Shown here in pieces: positions 16,050 through 25,555 of a stretch of 37,900 nucleotides of DNA. This DNA comes from Bacteroidia bacterium. Lineage in GTDB: Bacteria > Bacteroidota > Bacteroidia > Flavobacteriales_E > Vicingaceae. The notes under the pieces are model-generated. The model was not told the origin of the DNA. It did no database searches and was given only the letters and a program-made list of their open reading frames with translations. Numbering within the stretch: position 1 is the stretch's first letter; every line of letters starts with the position of its first letter. The stretch is taken from assembly GCA_030426475.1 (NCBI GenBank), contig JAUHYR010000019.1, positions 1-37,900 of the forward strand, written 5' to 3'. The position numbers were made by a program, and so were the translations under genes.

Positions 16050-19000
16050 TAAGTTCACATGCCCATATCTGAAAAACTCCTTGCCAATTAAATCGGTATA
16101 TCTGATTTTCCATACGTAAGTATCCGTCTTAGCCATGTTACCTTTGTATCTTCCGTCCCAACCTATTTTAATATTATCGGTATAAAAAATTTCTTCGCCC
16201 CATCTGTCAAATATCCACATTTCAAATTCACCTACTTCTTCACTTACAGGCGCAAAAAACTCATTTTTACCATCTTCATCAGGAGTAAATGTGTTTGGTA
16301 CATACAAATCAGTGTTAATATAAATGGTAATAGTATCGTAAGCGTAACAGCCATTTTCGTCAAACACTCCAACATAATAGCTTGTGGTTTCTTTTGGATT
16401 TGCTTTCGGATTAACACATCTCACACAACTTAAAAAACTTCCCGGTGTCCAAAGAAGAGAATCAGTATCTCCTGTTGCTAATAATTGTACTTGTGACCCA
16501 TAGTCAATAATTTGGTCAGGTCCTGCATCAATAAATAATGGAGGATAAAGTTTAGCCACAACAGTTGCAGTCCACACACAACCAAAAGAATCGGTTATTT
16601 GAACGGTAAAGTTTACATCTTTATCAATAGTTGCCGTTGGAGTGGATATGGTGGCATTATCTAAATAACTTGAAGGGGACCAGAGATAGCTTTTTATTGC
16701 ATTTCCTGTTGCATACATTTCAAAAGGAATGTCTTTACATACCCATAAGGTATCAGGAACAGAAATATTCATATTTCGAACCGTAACTTTAACACTATCG
16801 TATCTGGTTCCACAACCATTAGACGCTGCCACAACATAAGTGGTAGTGGAAGATGGTGAAGCTCCCGGAGTTGCTGAAAATGGGTTGTCCAGTGAACCGG
16901 GTGGTGACCATTGATAAACACTTCCACCGCTAACACTTAATTGTGCGGATGTTAAAGGGCAAATTGTGGTGTCATTTGACACAATTGGAATAGGTAAAAG
17001 TGTGTCAACGGTTATTTTAACATTTTTAACCCAAGTGCAGCCATTTGCATCAGTAATACTAACAACATAAGTTATGCTATTAAAAGGAGTGCTTTGTGGA
17101 TTTGAAATGTTAGGATTGTTTAAATACGTAGAAGGAGCCCAGCTATACGAAACTCCACCGGAAGCACTTAACGTAACAGATTGCCCTCTGCATATTGTAG
17201 TATCAGAACTAACAGATGTTCCATCGGTATGTACCACAACGTTTAGTTGTGCCGTATCTGCACCGCAACTATCTGTAACAATAACCTGATAAGAGGTAGT
17301 AGCAGCAGGAGAGGCTTTAGGGTTTGCAATATTTGGATTGCTTAACCCGGTTGAAGGTATCCATTGGTAAGAACTTCCACCGGAGGCATTTAACTGAACA
17401 GAATCTCCCGGGCAAATAGCATTTACCGGATTTACCACTGCTACAGGAGGTGCCACAACGTGAATACTCATATAGGCAGTATCGGTTTTAACACATGATA
17501 GAGAGTCACTAACGATTAGCGATACTTGATAAGTTCCGGGATTTGTAAAAGTATGTGTGGGTTGAAATAATGTTGAAGTAGTTCCGTCTCCAAAATCCCA
17601 AAAATAATTGGTGCCACCGTTAGAAGTATTTGTAAATGTAATGGTAGAGGGTGAGCAATAATAAGGAGAAGCAGTAAATCCGATATCAGCAGTAAGTTGA
17701 GATAAGTCAAACTTAATCGCATATAAATTACAATTGTTACTTCCTTTACTTGTCGAATAAGATCCAACAGAACCTGATAAGTTAGATGTACCACAACCAC
17801 CACAAACTGCTTGGTATACAATTCCTTTTTTATCAAATCGGCTGGTTCCACCATCTACATGTTCAGCACCATTGGTACTTCCAAAAAAAGTTCCGTAAAG
17901 AAGGGTATCACAATCTTGTCCTAAAACCATTAAATAAAAATCACTACCATTTGTGCTGGTTTGGTGCGCTCCCGGAGTTGTGGGTAAGCCTGCAGTTGTA
18001 CTTGAAGTAGCTTGACTATATTGTGAATTAACTGTTCCTCCCCAACCGGAAATATATATCTGATCACATTGGTTAACTAAAAAAGCAGAAATAGATATGT
18101 CTACATTATTTAACCCCCTGCCAATTGATGTGGAGAGAAGCGATGTAGTGAGAGTATTATTAAATTTTTGAATAAACTGTCCACTATTTGGGTTACTATA
18201 AATTTTATTTGTGGGACCCGGGCTAATCGGGTAAGTACCTTTTGTTTGACCAACTACAAATGCATCATCATTGTTATCTAATTGAACAAAAAAGTTTTGG
18301 TCATAAGAAGAAGTACCGTTATAAGTTGATGCAAGTAACACGCTTCCCGAAAGATGAATTTTAGAAACGAAACCATCAGTTCCTCCTGTTAATGTAGTTT
18401 TATGAGCTCCTGCTGTGGTAGGAAAGTTATTGCTGGCTGTTCCTCCGGCTATAAATATATTACCTGCATTATCTCGTTCAACTGAGTAGGCAGCATCATT
18501 TCCACTTCCTCCAATATAACTGCTAAAAACAAGAGTACTTAAATTAGAGGATAATTTAAATACACACCCGTCAAGACCACCGCCATTAGCAGCTTGAAAA
18601 GCTAATGTTGTAGGAAAATTAGTTGAAAATGTACAAGACGAAACATAACAATCTCCGGCATTATCCACTATAATTTCTCCTCTGTAAGAATCACCATAGT
18701 TATATTCTGTTTGTGGATTAATGTTTAATCCGTCATTTCCACTGCCTCCTACATAAGTAGAGCCTATTAAAGCAGTTCCGGCTACATTAAATTTAGTTAT
18801 AATAATGTCACTTCCATTAGGGTAGTTAACAGTTGTTCCGGTAGTGGTTACATTTGTTCCTCCATTGTATGTGTTGTCGTAAGAACCAACTGTTACAGGG
18901 TAATTAGAAGATGAGGTCGTGCCTAAAACGTACAATTCATCATTAGCGTTCACTACTAAACTATGAGGACTTTCAGTACTATTTCCCCCCAGAAGTGTGG

Positions 19001-19946
19001 AATAAATTAATCCGGTTCCTTGAGGGTTAAATTTAGTGATAGAAATATCGATGGTACCTCCCCCAAATGTAGTTTGATATGCACCGGTTGTTTTTGGGTA
19101 CCCATTTCCAAAAACAATACCCCCTGCATAAGTATTTCCTGCATTATCGTAAGTAGCAGTATACCCCCAATTATCAGAAGTTGCTCCGGTAAAACTGGAA
19201 AAAATAAGTTGTGGGTCAATAATTAGTTCAAGATCTTGGTTATATCCTTTAGGAAAGGAAAAGCTAACTGAGTTCCCTTTAATTTGAAACTTACACTTTA
19301 TTTCTTTTTCAATCCCATCTATTAGTTGATAAGCGTAAGGCTTTAGTTCAACAATATCACCAATAGAAGTTTTAATAACTAAATTCCCTTTATTAATAGA
19401 TAGTTTGTCAACTCCTTCATAGAGCATATTTATGGCAAACGCATTAGCTAAGGGCTTTACAACGTAATCATATTTAAGCGAATTTTGAGAACTATAGTAT
19501 AAAAGGTCAATTCCCGGATAAATATTTTGATATTTTATCTTGGCAAACTGCTCAACTCCTCCTGCCCACTTGCTCTCATCATTTCCTAAAAAGTAATTAA
19601 CGTAATCGTCAAATTTATCAGAACCAACAGCTACAGGATTTTGATTAGCATTCAAAAAATAGGTTTTAAATGCATGGCCTCTTAGCACAATATCGTTTAG
19701 GTTTTCATTAGGAAAGTATCCGTGCCTAACATCGTGTATGTGAGCCAAATCTTCAGCTCTAAGAAAATCATAAGTAACACAGTTTTTTTCAAAATATGCT
19801 TTACCCGAAACAACATTTGTTTTGAAGAGAATATTACTATCCCATTGCCCTTTGTTTTGTTCAAACTTTAAATTATGATCATGGGAATGCCCATACACCA
19901 AAGAAAAGGTGAGAACAAAAAATAATATGTTTGCGAACTTTATCAC
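16041..19946 (-). CDS. Large T9SS type B protein with SBBP repeats, PKD and Ig-like repeats
   Basis: A 1301-residue secreted protein. A signal peptide (about 1-19, ILFFVLTFSLVYG) precedes a conserved N-terminal domain (KFEQNKGQWDSNILFKTNV, about 27-245) found on many Bacteroidota surface proteins. Beta-propeller-type SBBP repeats follow (about 255-735; ITKFNPQGTGLIYSTLLGG is one unit). A PKD domain with FWDFGDGTTS lies near 765-835. Next come about five Ig-like units of roughly 80 residues built on CxGxSVxLxASGGxSYxW. The last 88 residues (LYVPNTFTPDEDGKNEFFAP onward, with IFDRWGEEIF and YVWKIRY) form the type B sorting domain for T9SS. It is probably an extracellular adhesin or matrix protein. 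The start is GTG at 19946; no ATG is near. Confidence 0.92.
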   Translation of the reverse strand: MIKFANILFFVLTFSLVYGHSHDHNLKFEQNKGQWDSNILFKTNVVSGKAYFEKNCVTYDFLRAEDLAHIHDVRHGYFPNENLNDIVLRGHAFKTYFLNANQNPVAVGSDKFDDYVNYFLGNDESKWAGGVEQFAKIKYQNIYPGIDLLYYSSQNSLKYDYVVKPLANAFAINMLYEGVDKLSINKGNLVIKTSIGDIVELKPYAYQLIDGIEKEIKCKFQIKGNSVSFSFPKGYNQDLELIIDPQLIFSSFTGATSDNWGYTATYDNAGNTYAGGIVFGNGYPKTTGAYQTTFGGGTIDISITKFNPQGTGLIYSTLLGGNSTESPHSLVVNANDELYVLGTTSSSNYPVTVGSYDNTYNGGTNVTTTGTTVNYPNGSDIIITKFNVAGTALIGSTYVGGSGNDGLNINPQTEYNYGDSYRGEIIVDNAGDCYVSSCTFSTNFPTTLAFQAANGGGLDGCVFKLSSNLSTLVFSSYIGGSGNDAAYSVERDNAGNIFIAGGTASNNFPTTAGAHKTTLTGGTDGFVSKIHLSGSVLLASTYNGTSSYDQNFFVQLDNNDDAFVVGQTKGTYPISPGPTNKIYSNPNSGQFIQKFNNTLTTSLLSTSIGRGLNNVDISISAFLVNQCDQIYISGWGGTVNSQYSQATSSTTAGLPTTPGAHQTSTNGSDFYLMVLGQDCDTLLYGTFFGSTNGAEHVDGGTSRFDKKGIVYQAVCGGCGTSNLSGSVGSYSTSKGSNNCNLYAIKFDLSQLTADIGFTASPYYCSPSTITFTNTSNGGTNYFWDFGDGTTSTLFQPTHTFTNPGTYQVSLIVSDSLSCVKTDTAYMSIHVVAPPVAVVNPVNAICPGDSVQLNASGGSSYQWIPSTGLSNPNIANPKASPAATTSYQVIVTDSCGADTAQLNVVVHTDGTSVSSDTTICRGQSVTLSASGGVSYSWAPSTYLNNPNISNPQSTPFNSITYVVSITDANGCTWVKNVKITVDTLLPIPIVSNDTTICPLTSAQLSVSGGSVYQWSPPGSLDNPFSATPGASPSSTTTYVVAASNGCGTRYDSVKVTVRNMNISVPDTLWVCKDIPFEMYATGNAIKSYLWSPSSYLDNATISTPTATIDKDVNFTVQITDSFGCVWTATVVAKLYPPLFIDAGPDQIIDYGSQVQLLATGDTDSLLWTPGSFLSCVRCVNPKANPKETTSYYVGVFDENGCYAYDTITIYINTDLYVPNTFTPDEDGKNEFFAPVSEEVGEFEMWIFDRWGEEIFYTDNIKIGWDGRYKGNMAKTDTYVWKIRYTDLIGKEFFRYGHVNLLK

Positions 19947-20120
19947 AAGTTAAGAGAACTAAATTACCATTTTATCGACAAATTACATCATATAGACGAA
20001 AATCAATAGGTTATGGTTGTGTTGAGATGTTTAAAACATTCATTTATTATTGTGGATGATATTTAATAGTTCTAAAAATAAAAACTATTTTTACACTCCT
20101 TTTACAAAAAGGCAACATGA
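19947..20120. other. 174-bp divergent region
   Basis: This separates the T9SS type B gene (minus) from the purF-like gene (plus). It is very AT-rich. I find no exact TAnnTTTG in either direction; TATTTTTA upstream of the purF-like gene is the nearest match. No hairpin or repeat stands out. Confidence 0.5.
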
Positions 20121-22013
20121 ATGAGTGATAACATCAAACATGAGTGCGGAATCGCAATGATTCGCCTTCTGAAACCCCTTCAGTACTACATAGATAAATA
20201 TGGAAGTTTCGCCTACGGGTTAAACAAACTGTATTTATTAATGCAAAAAGAGCATAACAGAGGACAAGATGGTGCGGGAGTGGGCAATATTAAGTTAAAA
20301 GTTCAGCCGGGAAAAAAATACATTAGTCGGTATCGCTCTAATCGAACGAATGCGATTAAAGATATTTTTGAAAAAATTGGCCAAAAGTTTGAAAAGGAAG
20401 AGGTACAAAAGAACATTAAAAATGGTGAATGGCTGCAAGAAAATGTTGCTTTTACAGGAGAAGTTTTATTAGGTCATTTGCGATATGGAACTTATGGGGG
20501 TAATAGCATAGAGCAATGCCATCCTTTTTTGAGGCAAAACAACTGGAGAACAAGAAACTTAGTAGTAGCCGGTAATTTTAATCTTACTAATGTAGATGAG
20601 TTATTTGACTTACTTGTTAATATTGGACAACACCCCAAAGAAAAAGCCGATACTGTAACAGTAATGGAAAAAATAGGCCATTTTCTTGATGTAGAAAATG
20701 AAAACTTATTTCAAAAATACAAAGCTTTGGGCTATAGTAATATTGAAATTTCAGATTTAATAGCGGAAAATATTGATGTTCAAAATATTCTTCAAAATGC
20801 GGCAGAGTCTTGGGATGGAGGCTACGCTATGGCAGGAATTATGGGGCATGGAGATGCGTTTGTCTTAAGAGACCCTTCGGGAATTCGCCCGGCTTTTTAT
20901 TATGCTGATGATGAAATTGTTGTTATCGCATCTGAGCGTCCGGCAATTCAAACAGCGTTTAATGTAAAGTCAGAACAGGTAAAAGAAATTACTCCCGGCA
21001 ATGCATTAATTATAAAACGAGATGGCACATGGTCTGAAAAACAAATTCGTGAACCATTGCCAAAAACATCTTGTTCATTTGAGAGAATTTATTTTAGCAG
21101 AGGTAGTGATGTAGATGTATATACTGAGAGAAAAAAATTAGGCTTTCAATTAACTCCTGTAATTTTAAATGCTATTGATTCCGACATTAAAAATTCGGTG
21201 TTTTCATATATCCCCAATACCGCAGAAGTTGCTTTTTATGGCTTAATAGAAGGAATGACTAGTCATCTTAAAGAAGTACAAATCAAAAAAATTAAGAAAC
21301 TTGGAAATGACTTAACCGATGAAAGCCTTAAAGAAATTTTAAATATTAGACCAAGATTTGAAAAAGTGGCGATTAAAGATGCAAAACTCCGAACCTTTAT
21401 AACCCAGGATAGTAGCCGAGATGATTTAGTAGCGCATGTTTATGATATCACCTATGGTTCGGTAAAATCGACAGATAATCTTGTTGTAATAGATGATTCA
21501 ATAGTAAGGGGAACTACATTAAAAAATTCAATCATTAGAATTTTAGATAGATTAGAACCTAAGAAAATAGTAATAGCTTCCTCCGCTCCGCAAATTCGTT
21601 ATCCTGATTGTTATGGAATTGATATGGCTAAACTAGGAGATTTTATTGCTTTTCAAGCGGCTATTTCTTTATTAAAAGAAACAGGAAAAGAGAAACTGAT
21701 AACTGAGGTTTACGAAAAATGTAAAGCTCAACAAGGACTACCAAATAATCAGATTAGAAATTTTGTAAAAGAAATTTATGAACCTTTTAGTGCAGATGAA
21801 ATTTCTTCAAAAATCACCCAGCTACTTACTCCAAAGGACGTAAATGCTGAAGTGAAAATAGTTTATCAAACCATAGAAGGGTTACATAATGCATGTCCTG
21901 ACCATATAGGCGACTGGTATTTTACCGGAAATTATCCAACACCCGGAGGAAATAAGGTGGTTAATACTTCCTATATAAATTATATTGAAGGAAAAAATGA
22001 GCGAGCTTACTAA
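20121..22013 (+). CDS. Long amidophosphoribosyltransferase (PurF family)
   Basis: A 630-residue fusion of an N-terminal Ntn-type glutaminase and a phosphoribosyltransferase. Cys9 in HECGIA would become the N-terminal nucleophile after removal of eight residues. Glutaminase motifs EHNRGQDGAG and LGHLRYGTYGGNSIEQCHPF follow. The PRPP-binding loop is LVVIDDSIVRGTTL (about 454-467), followed by SSAPQIRYPDCYGIDMAK. The standard reaction is PRPP plus glutamine to 5-phosphoribosylamine, first step of purine synthesis. It is over 100 residues longer than E. coli PurF (505), with extra segments around 60-100, 165-215 and 375-425 and a longer C-terminus. It may be a paralogue beside a standard PurF elsewhere. 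ATG at 20117 is out of frame. Confidence 0.87.
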   Translation: MSDNIKHECGIAMIRLLKPLQYYIDKYGSFAYGLNKLYLLMQKEHNRGQDGAGVGNIKLKVQPGKKYISRYRSNRTNAIKDIFEKIGQKFEKEEVQKNIKNGEWLQENVAFTGEVLLGHLRYGTYGGNSIEQCHPFLRQNNWRTRNLVVAGNFNLTNVDELFDLLVNIGQHPKEKADTVTVMEKIGHFLDVENENLFQKYKALGYSNIEISDLIAENIDVQNILQNAAESWDGGYAMAGIMGHGDAFVLRDPSGIRPAFYYADDEIVVIASERPAIQTAFNVKSEQVKEITPGNALIIKRDGTWSEKQIREPLPKTSCSFERIYFSRGSDVDVYTERKKLGFQLTPVILNAIDSDIKNSVFSYIPNTAEVAFYGLIEGMTSHLKEVQIKKIKKLGNDLTDESLKEILNIRPRFEKVAIKDAKLRTFITQDSSRDDLVAHVYDITYGSVKSTDNLVVIDDSIVRGTTLKNSIIRILDRLEPKKIVIASSAPQIRYPDCYGIDMAKLGDFIAFQAAISLLKETGKEKLITEVYEKCKAQQGLPNNQIRNFVKEIYEPFSADEISSKITQLLTPKDVNAEVKIVYQTIEGLHNACPDHIGDWYFTGNYPTPGGNKVVNTSYINYIEGKNERAY

Positions 22014-22028
22014 GGCACATTTTTTGTT

Positions 22029-22036
22029 TATATTTG
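22029..22036 (+). promoter_or_regulatory. Possible -7 element TATATTTG for the SPOR-like gene
   Basis: It is an exact TAnnTTTG match followed by C, ending 13 nt before the ATG at 22050, just after the purF-like stop. No good -33 partner is seen, so readthrough from the purF-like gene is an alternative. Confidence 0.35.
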
Positions 22037-22049
22037 CTAAACTCTAAAA

Positions 22050-22466
22050 ATGAGAAGCTTATTTTTAATCATACTATCCGTATTTCTTTTTTCTTTTTCA
22101 TTAGGTGAGAAGGAATTTCCTATGGGTTTAATTTATACTGTTGAAATTGGTTCTTATCAGGGGGGAATTCTAGTTACAAAAAACATGGAGGCTGTGGGAG
22201 AAGTATATGTAGAAAAAGAAAAAGGTGGCTTAGATACTTATAGAATAGGAGCATATAAAAAATACGATGATGCTGAAGCCGCTCAAAAAAAGCTTGCTAA
22301 AATGGGTTATAAACTTTCAGAAATTAAAGCATTTTATAATAGAGAGCCTTTAAATGTAACTGCTGCAGTTGAGGTTCAGGATATTATTGAAAAGGTTGAA
22401 AAGCGGACGGTAGAAAGTATAACTGTTGAAGAAATGAACCTTTTAATAGAGTCTTTAGGCCAATAA
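22050..22466 (+). CDS. Secreted SPOR-like domain protein
   Basis: A 138-residue protein with an N-terminal signal peptide (LFLIILSVFLFSFSLG). The middle has the SPOR pattern of paired strands: IYTVEIGSYQGG, then YRIGAYKKYDDAEAAQKKLAKMGY, then EIKAFYNREPL. SPOR domains bind glycan strands lacking stem peptides, but many Bacteroidota variants have only a SPOR-like fold and unknown ligands. The C-terminus (about 108-138) is acidic and helical. The next gene starts 7 nt after the stop, so the two are probably co-transcribed. No membrane helix is seen beyond the signal peptide; it should be periplasmic. Confidence 0.7.
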   Translation: MRSLFLIILSVFLFSFSLGEKEFPMGLIYTVEIGSYQGGILVTKNMEAVGEVYVEKEKGGLDTYRIGAYKKYDDAEAAQKKLAKMGYKLSEIKAFYNREPLNVTAAVEVQDIIEKVEKRTVESITVEEMNLLIESLGQ

Positions 22467-22473
22467 TTTTGCC

Positions 22474-23454
22474 TTGAAATATATTCATCTAACTTTTTTT
22501 CTATTTCTTTTTTCGGTTGGTTTTTCTCAAACTAATTCAGTTGACAATTGGCTTAATTATTTTACGGCTGATGGCGGAAGTTGGTGGAGCGAAAATCAAA
22601 ACTATAAAAAGGGAAATGGACAAACTCCATTCCACACCTATCATTTTATTTGGGATGAAGAAGATAAAGTAATGCTTGTAGAAATTTCAGGAGTGGATGA
22701 AAATGGAAATATTAAGTCGTACTGGAAAGGTAAAACTATTCCTGATTATGATGCAAACCAACTTCAAATTATTAATGAAAGTAGCTTTGGAATTCATGGA
22801 ATTGGAAGTGGAGTTGTTGTGAACGACTCAACTTACATTGTTGCTTTAGAAATGGTAAGCAGCAATAACCCAAAACAGTTTTATATTGATACGACATGGA
22901 TTAAATCACAATCACAATTTTTTACAAAGAGTTATATTTCTGATACTTCAAAAAAATATTCTAAAATTTCTGAGAGCATTTGGTTTAATCAAAAAGGCAA
23001 ACCAATTCCAAGTCCAATTAATTACATAAACTCTAAATTTTCTACCATTGATGACAGTGGGTTCTCATTATCTCAAGAAATAATTATTAATAAAGAAATA
23101 ACTCTTGTATGGAAAGAGTTTACAGATACTACTTTTCAAAAAAAGTGGCTAGGGTATGATTTTTCCAATGAGTTTAAAGTGGATAATGAAATAATTTTTA
23201 AAGCAGATAAAGAAGATTCAAAATTTGTAGTTGTTTCTATAATACCTTTTAAGTCGATTGTTTTAAAGGAATTAACGGAAGATAACTCAATAATTACATA
23301 TCTGTTAGAAAGGATAAACAACAAGCAAACAAAACTTACCTTTTATCAGGAAGTATATTCGAAAAAAAATGAAACGAATAAAAAGCTAGCTCTTAAAAAG
23401 GTACAAAACGACCAATCGCTTATAAAACTAAAATTACTTTTAGAGGAGAATTAG
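22474..23454 (+). CDS. Secreted protein with a probable AHSA1/SRPBCC domain
   Basis: A 326-residue protein starting at TTG (22474). Residues 1-18 are a signal peptide ending VGFSQ. Residues about 25-165 form a beta-rich region (WWSENQNYKKGNGQTPFHTY, VMLVEISGVDENGNIKSYWKG) that I cannot assign with confidence; it looks like a small barrel. Residues about 190-310 follow the AHSA1 (SRPBCC) pattern: VWKEFTDTTFQKKWLG, EFKVDNEIIF, VVVSIIPFKSIVLKEL, ITYLLERINNKQTKLTFYQE. This fold has a hydrophobic ligand pocket and is normally cytoplasmic, so the export signal is unusual. The 3' end overlaps the convergent M43 protease gene by 4 bp. The function is unknown. Confidence 0.6.
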   Translation: MKYIHLTFFLFLFSVGFSQTNSVDNWLNYFTADGGSWWSENQNYKKGNGQTPFHTYHFIWDEEDKVMLVEISGVDENGNIKSYWKGKTIPDYDANQLQIINESSFGIHGIGSGVVVNDSTYIVALEMVSSNNPKQFYIDTTWIKSQSQFFTKSYISDTSKKYSKISESIWFNQKGKPIPSPINYINSKFSTIDDSGFSLSQEIIINKEITLVWKEFTDTTFQKKWLGYDFSNEFKVDNEIIFKADKEDSKFVVVSIIPFKSIVLKELTEDNSIITYLLERINNKQTKLTFYQEVYSKKNETNKKLALKKVQNDQSLIKLKLLLEEN

Positions 23455-25541
23455 TCTAAAATTATAAGCTTTTTGTTTACGCTAATCGTTTTACTTACAA
23501 TACTTAATATATAATTTCCCTTTTCTAGGTTTAGGTTAAAGTGTCTGGAAACATTTCCCGACCTCTCTTTGTTTGCCGAAGAATAAACAACTTCTCCTAA
23601 TACGTTATATATTCTGTATTCAACAAATTCATCATTAGCCAAAACATATTTTAGAGTAAACTCACCCGTTTTAGATGGATTTGGAAATACAGAGGCAAAA
23701 CTTTCTTGAGTTTCTATATTATTGATGGAAAGTGGATGACCTCCTATATTTATATTATCAATATATAAGTAATTATCGTTTCCTTGAGCGGTTAATTCAA
23801 ACTTAAAGCGTAAATTGTCATTGCCTATATAATTGGAAATATTACACTGAACCTCTGCCCAATCCCATTGTCCTCCGGGAATAAAAGGATGGTTTCTAAA
23901 AGAGCTCACACTTGCCAGGTATTTTGCCAGTTTACCATAACGCAAATACCAAGTATCTCCACAATCTGTAGAAACATAAACTCTAAAAATGCATTTTGAA
24001 TTGGTATCTTTTTGTGCATAAGCATATTTAAAAATCAAATAACCATTATTTGGATTAGTGAAATCTATGCTTGGAGAAATAAAGGAGTGGACACTACCGT
24101 CAGGAAGCGGGTCAGGATAAATTCTGAATGAAGCAGCGCTATCATAAGCAGCAACAGTTGTTCTATGCCAAGATGTGTTGGCAGAACTCTGAATAATCCA
24201 GTCTTTATCTGAATCAGAAGGATGTAAAGGAAATGTACTTGATTCTATCCCATTCCAAAAAGGCGCTACATAACCATTTCCATCGGCTAAAACATTAATT
24301 ACCTGATTTCTTGTATGACTATGAGATCCGTTGGCATTAGTTACAGTTAAACTCACATTATATACACCCGAAGAAGCATAAACTACTTTTGGGTTTTGAA
24401 GAGATGAAGTTGCTGGGCTTGCTCCGGGAAAACTCCATGACCAAATCCAGGTTGAATCTATGGTAGCATTATAACTTAAATCGAAAAACTGAACACTATC
24501 ATTTGTACAAGTGGTAGCTCTTTCGGGTTTGAAATCTGCGATAGGCTGACAGCTTGCAGTATATCCATTATTTGTTCCTGTGGCTATTAAGTTTGAATTC
24601 GTCCAAAGTTGATTTCTAAAACCTGCCCCTGAATTTAATGCGGCATGCATTCTTGATTTTTGTCCGTTTGTGAACATTTTTGAACAAGTAGTGTAGTCCA
24701 TATAATTTTGAACGTTATCTAACGACCCGCAAGAATTTCTACTTAAATCACAAGTTTGGCAATTTCCAAGTGTATTTGGAGTGTCTCCAACACCGTCATC
24801 AGAACCACAATTTCCTGAAGCACCGCAGCTATTAGAACTACCCCAAGTATGAGGTAGGTTAAGCCAATGACCTGTTTCATGAGTCATGGTTCTTCTTGCG
24901 AAATTACTTCCTCCCGATTGTCCAATTCCTCCAAACTGAGAATTTCTGCATACTACGCCTTCATGACTTTGTTGTGGCGCAGTACCCGGGTAGTAAGCAT
25001 AACCACCCGCCCCTGAAGCAATTGTTTGTACTACCCAAATGTTATAATATTTTTTAGTATCCCAGCTAATTAAACCTTTTACATTTTCACCGGCACTAAA
25101 AGTAAGCTCTGAAGCTGTCCTTGTTATACCTTCGGTACAAAGTCCGTTGGGGTCTTTTCTGGCCAATCTGAATTCAACTTCACTATCTGCCATAATGTTT
25201 TTGAAAGCAGAAACTACTTGATTTGTATCGGCATTTAATCTTTGAAAGTCTTCATTTAAAATACTAATGGCATTGTCAACTTGCGCTTTAGAAATGTTTT
25301 CAGGACCATAATTATGAATAATATGCACAACAACCGGAATGATATAAGTAACTCCCTTTTTTTCAGAGTGAGGGTTGTTTTTAATGTATTCAGCGGTAAA
25401 CCTTTCTAAATCTTCTAATATTAATTTTTTTGATGGGTCAAGCTGTAACGACCTGTCTACCATTTCATCAGTTCCACATATATTTTGTGAAAAGCCAAAT
25501 GAGCTGATTGTAATAAAAGCAGTAAAAAATATTCTTTTCAT
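23451..25541 (-). CDS. M43 metalloprotease with PKD and T9SS type A sorting domain
   Basis: A 696-residue secreted zinc protease of the pappalysin/cytophagalysin type. The signal peptide ends near FGFSQ (residue 19). The catalytic zinc motif is HETGHWLNLPH (H221, E222, H225, H231), followed by the Cys-rich loops and the Met-turn region NYMDYTTCSKMF typical of M43. A PKD domain covers about 335-420 (WIWSWSFPGASPATSS). A beta-sandwich region follows (about 430-610). The last 80 or so residues (SVFPNPSKTGEF onward) are a T9SS type A sorting domain, so the mature enzyme is exported to the surface or medium. Upstream sits a promoter embedded in a dyad. Confidence 0.93.
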   Translation of the reverse strand: MKRIFFTAFITISSFGFSQNICGTDEMVDRSLQLDPSKKLILEDLERFTAEYIKNNPHSEKKGVTYIIPVVVHIIHNYGPENISKAQVDNAISILNEDFQRLNADTNQVVSAFKNIMADSEVEFRLARKDPNGLCTEGITRTASELTFSAGENVKGLISWDTKKYYNIWVVQTIASGAGGYAYYPGTAPQQSHEGVVCRNSQFGGIGQSGGSNFARRTMTHETGHWLNLPHTWGSSNSCGASGNCGSDDGVGDTPNTLGNCQTCDLSRNSCGSLDNVQNYMDYTTCSKMFTNGQKSRMHAALNSGAGFRNQLWTNSNLIATGTNNGYTASCQPIADFKPERATTCTNDSVQFFDLSYNATIDSTWIWSWSFPGASPATSSLQNPKVVYASSGVYNVSLTVTNANGSHSHTRNQVINVLADGNGYVAPFWNGIESSTFPLHPSDSDKDWIIQSSANTSWHRTTVAAYDSAASFRIYPDPLPDGSVHSFISPSIDFTNPNNGYLIFKYAYAQKDTNSKCIFRVYVSTDCGDTWYLRYGKLAKYLASVSSFRNHPFIPGGQWDWAEVQCNISNYIGNDNLRFKFELTAQGNDNYLYIDNINIGGHPLSINNIETQESFASVFPNPSKTGEFTLKYVLANDEFVEYRIYNVLGEVVYSSANKERSGNVSRHFNLNLEKGNYILSIVSKTISVNKKLIILD

Positions 25542-25555
25542 ATAAAAAAGTAAGT

